From: JAHEJV01 sp964653555
Lineage (GTDB): Bacteria; Myxococcota_A; UBA9160; SMWR01
Assembly: GCA_964653555.1 (NCBI GenBank)
Contig: CAZZFT010000007.1
Location: forward strand, 15,251 to 79,250
Reading direction: 5' to 3'
Length of the DNA stretch: 64,000 nucleotides
Of the stretch, positions 38,980-47,992 are shown piece after piece (position 1 is the stretch's first letter; each line of letters opens with the position of its first letter). A model generated the notes under the pieces. The model was not told the origin of the DNA, ran no database searches, and saw nothing but the letters and a program-made list of their open reading frames with translations. A program made the position numbers and the translations under genes.

Positions 38980-39941
38980 GCCGCCCGCGCGTGGGCATCG
39001 TCGGGGCGCGCCGGGTGCGCCAGGGCCTCGGCCCCTTCGTGGCGCGCGACCTCGTGGCGGCGGGCGCCTCGGTTCCGTGCTTCCTCGTCACCTCACCGCG
39101 CTCGATCGCGCCAGCGCGCACCGAGATCGAGCGCCACGCGGGCGTGTCCCCTCGCGGCTACTCCGACGCGGAGCGGATGCTCGACGTGGAGGCCCTCGAC
39201 GCGCTTGCGATCCTCTCCCCGGCGCAGACCCACGCCGAGTACCTGTGGCGCGCCGTGCGCCACGGCCTGGCCGTGCTGTGCGAGAAGCCGCTGGTGTGGG
39301 GGGCTCCGGGTCTCAACGAGCGGGCGACCGAGATCGTGGACGCCTTCGAAAGGCGGGGCCTGCTGCTCTACGAGAACTGCCAGTGGCCCTGCACCCTCCC
39401 GGCCTTCGAGCGCCTGCACCCCGGATCCCTGGACGCGCCTCCGCGCCGCTTCTCGATGGAGCTCCAGCCCTCGACGAACGGGCGGCAGGCCCTCGGCGAC
39501 TCCCTCTCCCACCCGCTCTCCCTGCTCCAGGCGCTGGTGCCCGGCGATGCCCCGAGCGTCGGGGACATCGCCTACACCCCGCCCTCGCGCAGCCCCGACG
39601 GCTCCCTGCGTCTCCAGTTCCGCTACGAGTCCGACCTCCGCGCCTGCGAGGCGGAGGTCCGGCTGCTCACCAGCTCCGCCCTGCCCCGCCGCGCGGCGCT
39701 CGCGATCGACGGACGCTCGGCGCGACGTGTGGTCGCGCCGGAGGGCTACCGGCTATCCTTCGCGGCCGCGGACCGGAGCGTCCCCCTGGACGACCCCCTG
39801 ACCACCCTGGTCGCCGATTTCGTCGGACGCCTGCGCGACCCGGACGAAGACGATCGGACCACTCGAGCACGCGAAATCGAGCAGCGGATGAGGCTCCTCG
39901 CGGAGCTGGTTCGTGGCTACGTCCCCGAGGAGACGCCGTGA
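38976..39941 (+). CDS. Gfo/Idh/MocA-type oxidoreductase, shortened
   Basis: A 321-residue NAD(P)-dependent sugar oxidoreductase homologue starting at TTG 38976 (GGGGGG upstream, TTGA overlap). It has an N-terminal Rossmann strand GIVGARRVRQGLGPFVARDL, then ALAILSPAQTHAEYLWRAVRHG and the family motif CEKPLVW. The second domain has LGDSLSHPLSLLQALVP in place of the usual D-x-G-x-H-x-x-D helix: the His is kept but the motif is altered. The Rossmann Gly pattern also differs (GARRVRQG). It may act on an NDP-sugar or glycan-linked sugar; a changed activity is possible. Confidence 0.75.
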   Translation: MSRPRVGIVGARRVRQGLGPFVARDLVAAGASVPCFLVTSPRSIAPARTEIERHAGVSPRGYSDAERMLDVEALDALAILSPAQTHAEYLWRAVRHGLAVLCEKPLVWGAPGLNERATEIVDAFERRGLLLYENCQWPCTLPAFERLHPGSLDAPPRRFSMELQPSTNGRQALGDSLSHPLSLLQALVPGDAPSVGDIAYTPPSRSPDGSLRLQFRYESDLRACEAEVRLLTSSALPRRAALAIDGRSARRVVAPEGYRLSFAAADRSVPLDDPLTTLVADFVGRLRDPDEDDRTTRAREIEQRMRLLAELVRGYVPEETP

Positions 39942-41158
39942 CCGAGGCGATTCACGACTTCACCGCGAAGCTGCGTCAGCCCTCGCTGCGCGAGCACCTG
40001 GAGAGCTACGTGCGCTGGCGCAAAGCGCTGGCCCGGGCGCGTGCCACGGGCGCGGCCGACCCCGCTCCGCCGGCGATCGCCCCGATCTCGATCAACCTCG
40101 ATCTCACCACCGCCTGCAATTACCGCTGCGACCACTGCATCGACTGGGACATCCTCAACACCAAACACCGGCACGACGAGGAGACGCTCCGCTCGTCGAT
40201 CATCACGATGGTCGAGCGCGGCCTGCGGTCGGTGATCCTGATCGGCGGCGGCGAGCCGACGATCTACCCGGGGTTCAGCGACTTCGTGCGCTTCTTGAAG
40301 GACCTCGAGCTCCAGATCGCGGTGGTATCCAACGGAAGCCGCGGGGACAAGCTGCTCGAGATCGCCGACGTGCTCGAGGAGCGGGACTGGGTTCGCCTCT
40401 CCCTCGACGCGGGCAGCAACCAGCTGTTCCGCGCCATGCACAAGCCGGTGAAGAAGTCGCTCACCCTCGACGAGATCTGCAAATGGATCCCCAGGATCAA
40501 GGCGCGCAATTCGCGCTTCCAGATCGGCTTCTCCTACATCATCGTCTGGAGCGGGGCCTCGCGCGACGACGTCGCAATCCAGGAGAACGTCGACGAGGTG
40601 GTGATGGCCACCGAGCGGGCGCGCGATGCGGGCTTCGACTACATCGCGCTCAAGCCCGTGCTCGAGCGCGGCGAGGATGGCGCCGAGATCATGGATCCCC
40701 AGGCCGCCCGGGATCTCGAGCGCGTCGTCGCGCGGATCCGCGCCCAGGTGGAGGAGGCGAAGCAGCTCGCGACGCCGCGCTTCGCGGTGCGCGTCAGCAC
40801 CAACCTGCGCGTGCTCGAGGAGGGCTGCTGGCGCGACTACACCCGCCAGCCGCGCGTCTGCCACATGCAGGCGCTGCGCCAGGTGCTCACGCCGATGGGG
40901 ACCTTCAACTGCCCGGCGCACCGCGGCGTCGAGAAGGCGCGCGTGGGCGGCGCCGACGCCTGGGCCGACGCGGCGATGGCGGAGCTGACGGGCGGCCAGC
41001 TCACCGAGCTGATGGATCGCTTCGACGCGAGCCGGGAGTGCCGCGAGGTGACCTGCCTGTACAACGGCGTCAACTGGTGGCTCGAGAAGATGACCCTGGA
41101 CCCGCGCGAGGAGATCGAGATCGAGCCCGGCGACGAGCGCTTCGACTTCTTCCTGTAG
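39938..41158 (+). CDS. Radical SAM enzyme with C-terminal cysteine cluster
   Basis: A 406-residue radical SAM protein starting at GTG in a GTGA overlap. The 4Fe-4S motif is Cys60-x3-Cys64-x2-Cys67 (CNYRCDHC), followed by the SAM-binding glycine motif LIGGGEPT and VVSNGSRGD. The C-terminal part has at least five more cysteines (EEGCWRDY, RVCHMQAL, FNCPAHRG, ECREVTC), suggesting an auxiliary SPASM-like cluster. Such enzymes modify peptides or sugars. With no precursor peptide nearby and glycosyltransferases on both sides, a sugar or lipid-linked-glycan reaction is the better guess. It ends 66 bases before the heptosyltransferase. Confidence 0.88.
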   Translation: MTEAIHDFTAKLRQPSLREHLESYVRWRKALARARATGAADPAPPAIAPISINLDLTTACNYRCDHCIDWDILNTKHRHDEETLRSSIITMVERGLRSVILIGGGEPTIYPGFSDFVRFLKDLELQIAVVSNGSRGDKLLEIADVLEERDWVRLSLDAGSNQLFRAMHKPVKKSLTLDEICKWIPRIKARNSRFQIGFSYIIVWSGASRDDVAIQENVDEVVMATERARDAGFDYIALKPVLERGEDGAEIMDPQAARDLERVVARIRAQVEEAKQLATPRFAVRVSTNLRVLEEGCWRDYTRQPRVCHMQALRQVLTPMGTFNCPAHRGVEKARVGGADAWADAAMAELTGGQLTELMDRFDASRECREVTCLYNGVNWWLEKMTLDPREEIEIEPGDERFDFFL

Positions 41159-41174
41159 ATCCGTCCGCGCTCGC

Positions 41175-41208
41175 CTGCGGCTCGCTGCGCGCCGGCCGAG
41201 GGGCCGGC
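41175..41208 (+). terminator. Repeat plus hairpin after the radical SAM gene
   Basis: The 15-mer CTGCGGCTCGCTGCG (41175-41189) is identical to one after the SMP-30 gene. It is followed by the hairpin GCCGGCC / GGCCGGC with loop GAGG at 41191-41208. The hairpin is 16 bases before the heptosyltransferase start, so it might attenuate rather than fully end transcription. Confidence 0.5.
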
Positions 41209-41224
41209 TCGAGGGGTGGCCCCG

Positions 41225-42259
41225 ATGAAACGCGTCCTGGTACGGCTGCCGAACCCGCTCGGCGACGCGGTGATGGCGACCCCCGCGCTGCGGGCGCTGA
41301 GGCGAGGCCTGCCCGACGCCGAGATCGCGGTGCAGGGGCTCCCCCACCACGAGGGGCTCTTGCGCGGCAGCACGAGCTTCGACCTCTTCCTTGGCTGGCG
41401 CGGACGCGGGCTCGGCGATCTCGCGGCGCGAGCGAAGGCGCTGCGGGCGCATGCCTTCGACGCTGCCGTGGTCCTGCCCGACTCGCCGCGCTCCGCTCTC
41501 GACGCCTTCGCCGCGCGCATTCCGCGCCGGGTGGGCTACGGCCGCGATCCCGTGCGCCGGCTCCTCCTCACCGATCCGGTCGCGCCTCCTCTCGAGGGCC
41601 GGAGACGCGTGCCGATCTCGATGATCGAGCGCTATCTCCGCCTCACCCGCCGGCTGGGGGTTCCCGATGCGGGCGAGGCCCTGGAGCTGTTCGTGCACGC
41701 CGAGGCCGCGCAGGCGGCTGCGGCGCTGCTCGTCCGGGCCGGCGTCTCGCGCGAGGAGCCGGTCCTGCTCGTGACCCCGGGCGCCGCCTACGGCGCGAGC
41801 AAGCTCTGGCCGCCGGAGCACTTCGCGCGCGCCAGCGACGAGATCCGCGACCGCTTCGGTCTGCTCCCGCTCCTCGTGCCGGCGCCCAGCCCCGAAGAGA
41901 TCGCGATCGCGAAGCGCGTGTCCGATGCGATCAGTGGCCGGCACGTCGCGCTGCTCGAGCCGGATCCCTCGCTCGAGGTCTTCAAGGCGATCGTCGCCCG
42001 CGCTTCGCTCGTGCTCTCCAACGACACCGGACCGCGTCACGTGGCCGTGGCGTTGGGCCGTCCGGTCGTCACGCTGATGGGCCCCACCGACCCGCGGCAC
42101 ACCGCCCACCTGCTGTCGCGCCAGCGGGTGCTGTTCGAGGACGTCGCCTGTCGGCCCTGCGGCCAGAAGGCGTGCCCGATCGGCGATCAGCGCTGCCTGG
42201 TGGGGCTGGCGCCCGAGCGCGCCGTCGCCGCCGCCGGCGAGCTCCTGGGACGCCGTTAG
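41225..42259 (+). CDS. waaF: Lipopolysaccharide heptosyltransferase (GT9)
   Basis: A 344-residue GT9 enzyme that adds L-glycero-D-manno-heptose from ADP-heptose to the LPS inner core. It opens with VLVRLPNPLGDAVMATPALRALRR and has LLVTPGAAYGASKLWPPEHFA. The ADP-sugar site is VLSNDTGPRHVAVALGRPVVTLMGPTDPRHT, and CRPCGQKACPIGDQRCL at the end is typical of heptosyltransferase II. Start ATG 41225 is preferred; an in-frame GTG is three codons upstream. It implies an LPS-bearing outer membrane. Assignment between WaaF and WaaC-like is from the C-terminal cysteine segment. Confidence 0.88.
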   Translation: MKRVLVRLPNPLGDAVMATPALRALRRGLPDAEIAVQGLPHHEGLLRGSTSFDLFLGWRGRGLGDLAARAKALRAHAFDAAVVLPDSPRSALDAFAARIPRRVGYGRDPVRRLLLTDPVAPPLEGRRRVPISMIERYLRLTRRLGVPDAGEALELFVHAEAAQAAAALLVRAGVSREEPVLLVTPGAAYGASKLWPPEHFARASDEIRDRFGLLPLLVPAPSPEEIAIAKRVSDAISGRHVALLEPDPSLEVFKAIVARASLVLSNDTGPRHVAVALGRPVVTLMGPTDPRHTAHLLSRQRVLFEDVACRPCGQKACPIGDQRCLVGLAPERAVAAAGELLGRR

Positions 42260-42327
42260 GGGAGCCTTTTACCTCCCCGGTCAAGCCGTCCCCGAGGGTC
42301 GCCGATGGTGGGGTGCGGAGTGTCGCT

Positions 42328-44049
42328 TTGGTCCCTTACCTGATCTTCATCGCCGCCTCGGTACTAGTGTGCGCTGCCTGCGCCGGGGCCATGTACGCCC
42401 AGTCGCGGGAGGCCCCGGGCGGGATCGCGGCCACCCTGGCCCTGCTCGCGATCGCCTACTGGGGTGTCTGCCAGCTGATCGCCCTTCCGCAGTCGGACCC
42501 GGTCGTCGCGACCTGGATCACCCGGGCGGCGACACCGGGCTGGGTCTTCCTGGGGCCCCTGTGCCTTCAGGTCTTCACCCGCGCCACGGGGACCCAGGAG
42601 CCCTGGATGCGCCGCGCCGTCCTGGGCCTGGGCGCTTTCTCGGGCGTCGTGCTAGTGACCGCGCTCGCCTCGCCCTGGGTGGTGGCGGGGGTCCGGTCGA
42701 CCAGCTGGGGCTATGCGATCGTGCCCGGGCCGCTGTTCGCGATCGCGACGCTGGTCAATGTGATCGCGGTGGGCGGCGCCCTCGTCGTCGGACGCGCGCG
42801 CCGCGCGCGGCTGTCGCGCAGCGAAGCGCAACAGCGCTGGTGGATCAGCCTGGCGATCGGGATTCCCGTGACGCTGATGGGCGTCACAGACGTGCTGCTG
42901 CCCATAGCGGGAGTCGCCTTCCCGGCGCTGGCGCCGGGGGCCTTCGCGCCCCTCGCCTGCATCGCCCTGTGGCTGCGCGTGCGGCTCGGCCGCTCGCCTC
43001 TCGAGCCGTCCCAGGTGGCCAACGAGATCTTCGAGATCCTGCCCGACGGCGTGGCGCTGATCGACAACGAGGAGCGAATCCGGCTGGTCAACCCGAGCCT
43101 GGCCCGGCTGTGCGGCTGCTCGATCGGACGGCTCGTGGACGCGCCCTTCGCCGGGCTGATCGGCGCCGTGGACGGCGATCCCGAGTTCGCCGAGCTCCGG
43201 GGCCCCGAAGGCCGGCGGCTGCCGGTGTCGGTGAGCGAAGCCCCCCTGCGCGATCCCAGCGGAGAGCCCCTGGGCCGGGTGGTGGTGGTGCGCGACCTGA
43301 GCGAGGTGGCGGATCTGCGCAAGCGGCTCGTCATGTCGGCGCGACTCGCCGCGGTGGGCGAGCTGGCGGCCGGGATCGCCCACGAGATCAACAACCCGCT
43401 CGCCTTCGTCCGCTCCAACCTCTCCCAGCTGGAATCGATGTGGAAGGCCCTACGGCCCCGCAAGAGCGACATCCACTTCGAGGCGACCCTCGTCCAGGAC
43501 ATCGACGAGCTGGTCGCGGAGTCGATCGAGGGCATCGACCGGGCCGTCGAGATCGTCCGCAGCGTGAGGAGCTTCGCGCACGCCGGCAGCAGCTCGCGGG
43601 AATCCACCGACCTGCGGCCCCTGCTGGAGAACGTGCTGCACGTCGCCTCGGCGCAGCTGCGCGACCGGGTCAACGTGCTGCGGGAGTTCGACGCGACGCT
43701 GCCGCACGTCGTGTGCGCGCCGCAGCAGCTGCGCCAGGTGTTCCTCAACCTGGTCGTCAACGCGGCCCAGGCGGTGGAGGACGGCGGCAGTGTGCTCGTC
43801 GCGACGCGCTCCGAGGGTCGCCACGTGATCGTCTCCGTCGCCGACGACGGCTGCGGCATCCCGCCCGAGTCGATCGACCGGATCTTCGACCCCTTCTTCA
43901 CCACCAAGCCGGTCGGCGTAGGCACGGGCCTGGGCCTGGGCATTGTCCACCAGATCGTCACCAGCCACGGCGGCGAGATCCAGGTGGAGTCGACGCCGGG
44001 TCGCGGCACCGTCTTCCGCGTGCGGCTGCCGGCGGCCCCGGCCGAGTGA
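42328..44049 (+). CDS. Membrane sensor histidine kinase with PAS domain
   Basis: A 573-residue kinase. About seven TM helices fill residues 1-225 (LIFIAASVLVCAACAGAMY onward), a histidine-kinase 7TM-type sensor. A PAS domain follows (EIFEILPDGVALIDNEERIRLVNPSLARL). The HisKA helix has the phospho-His in AAGIAHEINNPLAFVRSNL, and the ATPase domain shows N-box VFLNLVVNAAQAV, DDGCGIP, FDPFFTTK and GTGLGLGI. Start TTG 42328 has GGAG seven bases ahead; GTG 42313 is an alternative. No response regulator is adjacent, so it is an orphan whose partner lies elsewhere. Confidence 0.9.
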   Translation: MVPYLIFIAASVLVCAACAGAMYAQSREAPGGIAATLALLAIAYWGVCQLIALPQSDPVVATWITRAATPGWVFLGPLCLQVFTRATGTQEPWMRRAVLGLGAFSGVVLVTALASPWVVAGVRSTSWGYAIVPGPLFAIATLVNVIAVGGALVVGRARRARLSRSEAQQRWWISLAIGIPVTLMGVTDVLLPIAGVAFPALAPGAFAPLACIALWLRVRLGRSPLEPSQVANEIFEILPDGVALIDNEERIRLVNPSLARLCGCSIGRLVDAPFAGLIGAVDGDPEFAELRGPEGRRLPVSVSEAPLRDPSGEPLGRVVVVRDLSEVADLRKRLVMSARLAAVGELAAGIAHEINNPLAFVRSNLSQLESMWKALRPRKSDIHFEATLVQDIDELVAESIEGIDRAVEIVRSVRSFAHAGSSSRESTDLRPLLENVLHVASAQLRDRVNVLREFDATLPHVVCAPQQLRQVFLNLVVNAAQAVEDGGSVLVATRSEGRHVIVSVADDGCGIPPESIDRIFDPFFTTKPVGVGTGLGLGIVHQIVTSHGGEIQVESTPGRGTVFRVRLPAAPAE

Positions 44050-44118
44050 GGCGCCGCGCGGCGGACTCCTGCCGCGCCAGCTCGACGACCTTCGCTCGGC
44101 TTCGTCTCGCTGCGCGTC

Positions 44119-44138
44119 GGCCGGCTCTCGAGCCGGCC
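44119..44138. terminator. Hairpin between convergent kinase and phosphatase genes
   Basis: Perfect 8-bp stem GGCCGGCT / AGCCGGCC with loop CTCG. It follows TCTCGCTGCGCG (44105-44116), which resembles the motif found after the SMP-30, ogt and radical SAM genes. It lies 3 bases before the end of the minus-strand gene. Confidence 0.65.
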
Positions 44139-44140
44139 TC

Positions 44141-44887
44141 CTAGCTCGGCTCCACCAGCCGCGCGCGCAGCCGCTCGACGTCGGCGTCGTCGATGCCGAT
44201 CTCCCGGGCGTAGTCGGACATCGAGCCGAAGGCCTCGCGCACGCGCACCAGCAGCCGCTCCATCGTCTCCGGGTCGGCGTGGAGCGTGTCCGGGGGCAGC
44301 TCCTCGAACACGCCTTGGTAGCCCGAGCTGCTCATCAGCCTCTCGACGATCGCCTCCAGCGCATCGCGGGTGGCGGCGTAGTCGGCGACGATGATCTCGT
44401 CGCGCACCCCGAGCAGGGACAACAGGAGAGCGGAGACCACGCCGGTGCGATCCTTCCCCGCGGCGCAGTGGAACACCGCCGGCGCGTCGGTGCGGGCGAG
44501 CGTCGTGACAACCCGGGCGAGAGGCTCCCGGGCGAAGTCGAGCATGCCGAAGTAGAGATCGGCGAGGCTGGCCCCGATCGGCGGGGTGCGGCCGCCGCGG
44601 TCCATGTCGAAGAGCGGCAGGTGATGGAAGCGGATCGCGGACTCGCCGAGGAGTCCCCGTCCGTCGAGGTCGAGTTCGGCGGTGGAGCGCAGGTCGATGA
44701 TGTCGCCGAGACCGATGTCGTCGCGCAGCGTCGCGACGCCGTCGGGCGTCAGCGCGTGCAGACCGTCGGCGCGGAACAGGAGGCGCCAGCGCAGGCGGCC
44801 TCCGCCGTCGGTGGGGTACCCCCCGAGATCGCGGAAATTGTGGCATCCCTCGACAGCGATCCGTCGCTGCGAAGCGGGTGTGGACAT
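44141..44887 (-). CDS. Tyrosine/serine protein phosphatase (Y_phosphatase3 type)
   Basis: A 248-residue dual-specificity-like phosphatase. It starts EGCHNFRDLGGYPTDGG, the N-terminal signature of the IphP/MptpB-like group. The P-loop is FHCAAGKDRTGVVSALLLSLLG, with nucleophile Cys and Arg, and the Lys-Asp after Gly typical of lipid- and tyrosine-phosphatases of this group. A C-terminal helical tail follows (DPETMERLLVRVREAFGS). No signal peptide, so it is cytosolic. ATG start at 44887. Substrate may be phosphoprotein or phosphoinositide. Confidence 0.88.
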   Translation of the reverse strand: MSTPASQRRIAVEGCHNFRDLGGYPTDGGGRLRWRLLFRADGLHALTPDGVATLRDDIGLGDIIDLRSTAELDLDGRGLLGESAIRFHHLPLFDMDRGGRTPPIGASLADLYFGMLDFAREPLARVVTTLARTDAPAVFHCAAGKDRTGVVSALLLSLLGVRDEIIVADYAATRDALEAIVERLMSSSGYQGVFEELPPDTLHADPETMERLLVRVREAFGSMSDYAREIGIDDADVERLRARLVEPS

Positions 44888-44967
44888 GGGCGCGCAGGAT
44901 ACACGCTCGGACTCGGCGCGTCGGCGCACCGCCCTTCCGACAGTGCTCGGCCCGCGGACGCCCGCGC

Positions 44968-45888
44968 TCATCCGTGGAAGACCGGCAGCACCTCCCCTGC
45001 GAGGCGGCGCGTCTGTTCGATCAGGTCCTGCACGCTCTCGGCGATCGGACGCAGGATGAACTTGGTGGCGCCGGCGGCGCGATACTCCTCGATCCGCGCG
45101 AGGATCGCGGCGGCGTCTCCCGCGGCGACGTAGCGCGTCACGTCGAGATCCGGTGACAACCCCGCGAAGACGCGAGCCGTCCGCTGGACTACGGCTTCCT
45201 GCGGGCCGCCGAAGCGGAACGGGAAGCCGGCGCCGTAGTGCTCGGGGTCGAGGGGTCGCCCCGCCTCGGCGCTCGCCGTGCGGATCGCCGCGATCACGGG
45301 GGCCACACGGTCGGGCGTCTGGATGCCGGCCAGCCAGCCCGTGCCCAGGCGCGCGGTGCGCCGCACGGCGGCGGGGCTGCTGCCGCCGATCCACAGCGGG
45401 AGCGGCTGCTGGATCGGACGGGGCGCGATCGATACGTCGTGGTAGCGGTAGAACTCGCCCTCGAAAGAGACCTCTTCCTCGGACCACAGGCGCGCCATCA
45501 GGGAGAGCGCCTCGTCGGCCCGGGCTCCGCGGCGCTTCTTCGAGACGCCGGCGGCGCGCCACTCGGGTGCCGCCTCGGGGCCGACGCCGAAGGCGGGCAG
45601 CAGCCGGCCGCTCGAGAGGTAGTCGATCGTCGCGCACTCCTTCGCCAGCACCAGCGGATCGCGGTAGCTCACCACGGTGACGCCCATGCCGAATTTGAGC
45701 CGCGATGTGCCGCCGGCGAGGGCGGCCATCGCGGTGATCGACTCGAGCTGGGGCTGGCGCGAGACGAGCCGATCGCTCTGCCAGAAGGAGTCGACGCCGC
45801 TCTCCTCGCACAGCTCGATCCAGCGCCAGAAGTCGCGCGGGCCTTCGAAGGGGAAGCCCGCGAGACCGATGCCGATGCGGATCGCCAA
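44968..45888 (-). CDS. Luciferase-like (LLM class) oxidoreductase
   Basis: A 306-residue flavin- or F420-dependent monooxygenase/oxidoreductase: IGIGLAGFPFEGPRDFWRWIEL, ESITAMAALAGGTSRLKFGMGV, LPAFGVGPEAAPEWRAAGVSK and LPLWIGGSSPAAVRRTARLG. The start is taken as TTG 45888, as no ATG or GTG is near and the upstream gene stops at 45896. No ribosome site is visible there, so the start is uncertain; translational coupling from the esterase gene would explain it. Different subgroup from the member at 14398-15348. Confidence 0.83.
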   Translation of the reverse strand: MAIRIGIGLAGFPFEGPRDFWRWIELCEESGVDSFWQSDRLVSRQPQLESITAMAALAGGTSRLKFGMGVTVVSYRDPLVLAKECATIDYLSSGRLLPAFGVGPEAAPEWRAAGVSKKRRGARADEALSLMARLWSEEEVSFEGEFYRYHDVSIAPRPIQQPLPLWIGGSSPAAVRRTARLGTGWLAGIQTPDRVAPVIAAIRTASAEAGRPLDPEHYGAGFPFRFGGPQEAVVQRTARVFAGLSPDLDVTRYVAAGDAAAILARIEEYRAAGATKFILRPIAESVQDLIEQTRRLAGEVLPVFHG

Positions 45889-45895
45889 CGAGGGG

Positions 45896-46816
45896 CTAGC
45901 CGAGGGCGGCGCGCAGGGCGGCACCGGCCTCGGCGATCCCCGCGCGCGCCTTGTCCAGCAGCGCGCCCATCGCGAAGAAGCCGTGGAACATGCCGTCGTA
46001 GCACGACGTCCGGCAGTCGACGCCGGCCTCGCGCAGGCGCGCGGCGTAGCGCTCGCCCTCGTCGCGCAGCGGGTCGTACTCGGCGGTGATGCACAGACCC
46101 GGCGGCAGCCCGGAGAGGTCGGCGGCGCGCAGTGGCGAGGCGTACGGATCGGCGCCACGGGAGACGTCGGGCAGGTACTGGTCCCAGAACCAGCGCATCA
46201 TCCCTTCGGTGAGGAAGTACCCCTCGGCGTTCTCGCGGTAGGAGGACGTGTCGAAGGCGAAGTCGGTCACGGGATAGATGAGGAGCTGGAAGCGCAGCGG
46301 CGGGCCGCCGCGGTCGCGCGCGAGGAGCGCCGTTACCGCCGTGAGGTTGCCGCCCGCGCTGTCGCCGCCGATCGCGAGCCGCGCGGTGTCGATGCCGAGC
46401 TCCGAGCCGTTCTTCGCCACCCACTGGGTGGCCGCATAGCAGTCCTCGGGCGCCGCGGGATAGGGATGCTCCGGGGCCAGGCGGTAGTCCACCGATACGA
46501 CGACGCAGCCCGCCGCGTTCGCGAGCGCGCGGCACTGGCCGTCGTGGCTGTCCAGGCTGCACAGGACGAAGCCGCCGCCGTGGAAGAAGACGAGCCCGGG
46601 GAAGGGCCCCTTCCCCGCCGGCGTGTAGACGCGCACCGGGATCTCGCCGGCGGGGCCGGGGATCGTGCGGTTCGCCACCGCTGCCACCGGCTCGGGCTCG
46701 CCCGCGAAGATCCCCTGCTCCATGTTGGCGCGAACGAGCGCGAGATCGAGGGTGGAGAAGTCTGGCATCGGCGGCATCGCGTCGAGCAGCTTCTTCGCCT
46801 GGGGATCGAGCGGCAT
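45896..46816 (-). CDS. HSL-type alpha/beta-hydrolase esterase
   Basis: A 306-residue esterase of the hormone-sensitive-lipase family. It has the oxyanion motif FFHGGGFVLCS, nucleophile Ser in GGDSAGGNL, the acid in EYDPLRDEG and His in GMFHGFF. Cytosolic. AGGAGA precedes the ATG. Its stop is seven bases before the luciferase-like gene start on the same strand, so they form a two-gene unit that might first open an ester and then oxidise the product (inference). Confidence 0.92.
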   Translation of the reverse strand: MPLDPQAKKLLDAMPPMPDFSTLDLALVRANMEQGIFAGEPEPVAAVANRTIPGPAGEIPVRVYTPAGKGPFPGLVFFHGGGFVLCSLDSHDGQCRALANAAGCVVVSVDYRLAPEHPYPAAPEDCYAATQWVAKNGSELGIDTARLAIGGDSAGGNLTAVTALLARDRGGPPLRFQLLIYPVTDFAFDTSSYRENAEGYFLTEGMMRWFWDQYLPDVSRGADPYASPLRAADLSGLPPGLCITAEYDPLRDEGERYAARLREAGVDCRTSCYDGMFHGFFAMGALLDKARAGIAEAGAALRAALG

Positions 46817-47032
46817 CGGATCTCCTTCGCTCAGGGCGCGGTCCGATCATACCCGCTCGAGCGACCCCTGCGCCGGGACCTCGGCCTCCGGCCCGCGTGC
46901 CGCGCGACGGCGGCCGGGGGGCGGCGACTGCGAATCTGCTTTCCGCGGGAACCGGTTCCGCTGTAAGCTGCGGCGGGACCGGGATTAGTTCGTCTCCCCT
47001 CCGAGACGAGCGGCCGCAGGGCGGGAGGTTCG

Positions 47033-47371
47033 ATGCTCTCCCTCTTGGATTCCGCCGTTGCGATCGGCGCCGCGACCTTCGTCGCGATCTTCCTCTATGT
47101 GCTCGTCAAGGCCCGCTACAAGAAGGCCGGTCCCGACGAGGCGCTGATCGTCTTCGGGCGGCGCAAGCGCTTCGGAAAGCGGGTGGTGGACGAGGAGGGC
47201 CTGGCCGAGGGGTTTCGCATCGTGCACGGCGGCGGGACGTTCATCTGGCCGGGCTGGGAGGCCTTCGAGCGCCTGTCGCTGAAGATGATGACGCTCGAGA
47301 TCAACATGCCTCACGTCTACACGGAGCAGGGCATTCCCATCAACGTCCGAGCCGTCGCCCAGGTCAAGATC
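47033..47371 (+). pseudogene. Truncated flotillin-like (SPFH) protein, N-terminal part only
   Basis: Starts at ATG with GGGAGG upstream. One TM helix (VAIGAATFVAIFLYVLVKAR), then the SPFH domain beginning KAGPDEALIVFGRRKR, with GTFIWPGWEAFERLSLKMMTLEI and GIPINVRAVAQVKI. Flotillins then continue for 300-400 residues; here the reading stops making sense after the ATC at 47369-47371. The frame goes on as Arg-rich junk, while another frame carries a different protein. The rest of flotillin is missing. Either a genomic deletion or a wrong assembly join. Confidence 0.8.
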
Positions 47372-47372
47372 C

Positions 47373-47915
47373 GAGCGACGCGAGGACGAGGGAACCGGAC
47401 GCGAAGCTGCGCGCCCTCGTGCCCTCGCGGAGAGTCTGCGGCCGCCCGCCCGAACACCGGACCCGACGCAGGCGAGACCCGCTCCGGCGCCCACCGTGCC
47501 GGAGCCTGCGCCCGAGCCCGAGCAGTGGGAGCCGCTCGCTGTCGCGGCGACGGACGGCGCGGCGCGGATGCACATCCTCCGCTCTCTCGAGCGCGAGCCG
47601 CGACCGGGGGCGGCGCTCGGCCGCGAAGGGCGCGCCCGGCTGGTCGCCTCGCTCGGGAACGGCTGGGCGTCGCGGCGCGCGCTGTCGCGCATGATCTCCG
47701 GTGACGGCCTGGACGACGTCGGGGAGGCGCTGCAGCTGATCGAGGGCCTCGCCCGGCTGGGTCAGCGGACGTGGTGCCTCGCCGATCTGATCGAGCGCGG
47801 AGGCCTGGACGCGGACGCGCTCGCGCGGGTGATCGCCGCCGCACCGAGCGACGCGTCGCGGCGGCGCCTCGCGCGTCGCGCAGCTTCGCCTCGACGACAC
47901 GCACCGCGCCGCTGA
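47373..47915 (+). pseudogene. Orphan C-terminal fragment of an unknown protein
   Basis: In a frame different from flotillin, a coding-like stretch begins right at the junction. It has a Pro/Ala-rich linker (RPAPAPTVPEPAPEPEQW) followed by a helical region: RMHILRSLEREPRPG, RARLVASLGNGWASRRALSRM, EALQLIEGLARLG and a basic C-terminus. It has no start codon with a ribosome site; a GTG at 47496 is the first possible one. It looks like the 3' end of a larger gene whose 5' part is gone. No family recognised. Confidence 0.5.
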
Positions 47916-47992
47916 GGCCGCGCGGAGGAGCCCGCACGCACCGGCCCGCCGCTTGCACGCGACCGCGGCCGACCTTCGGGCATACTGGCCGC

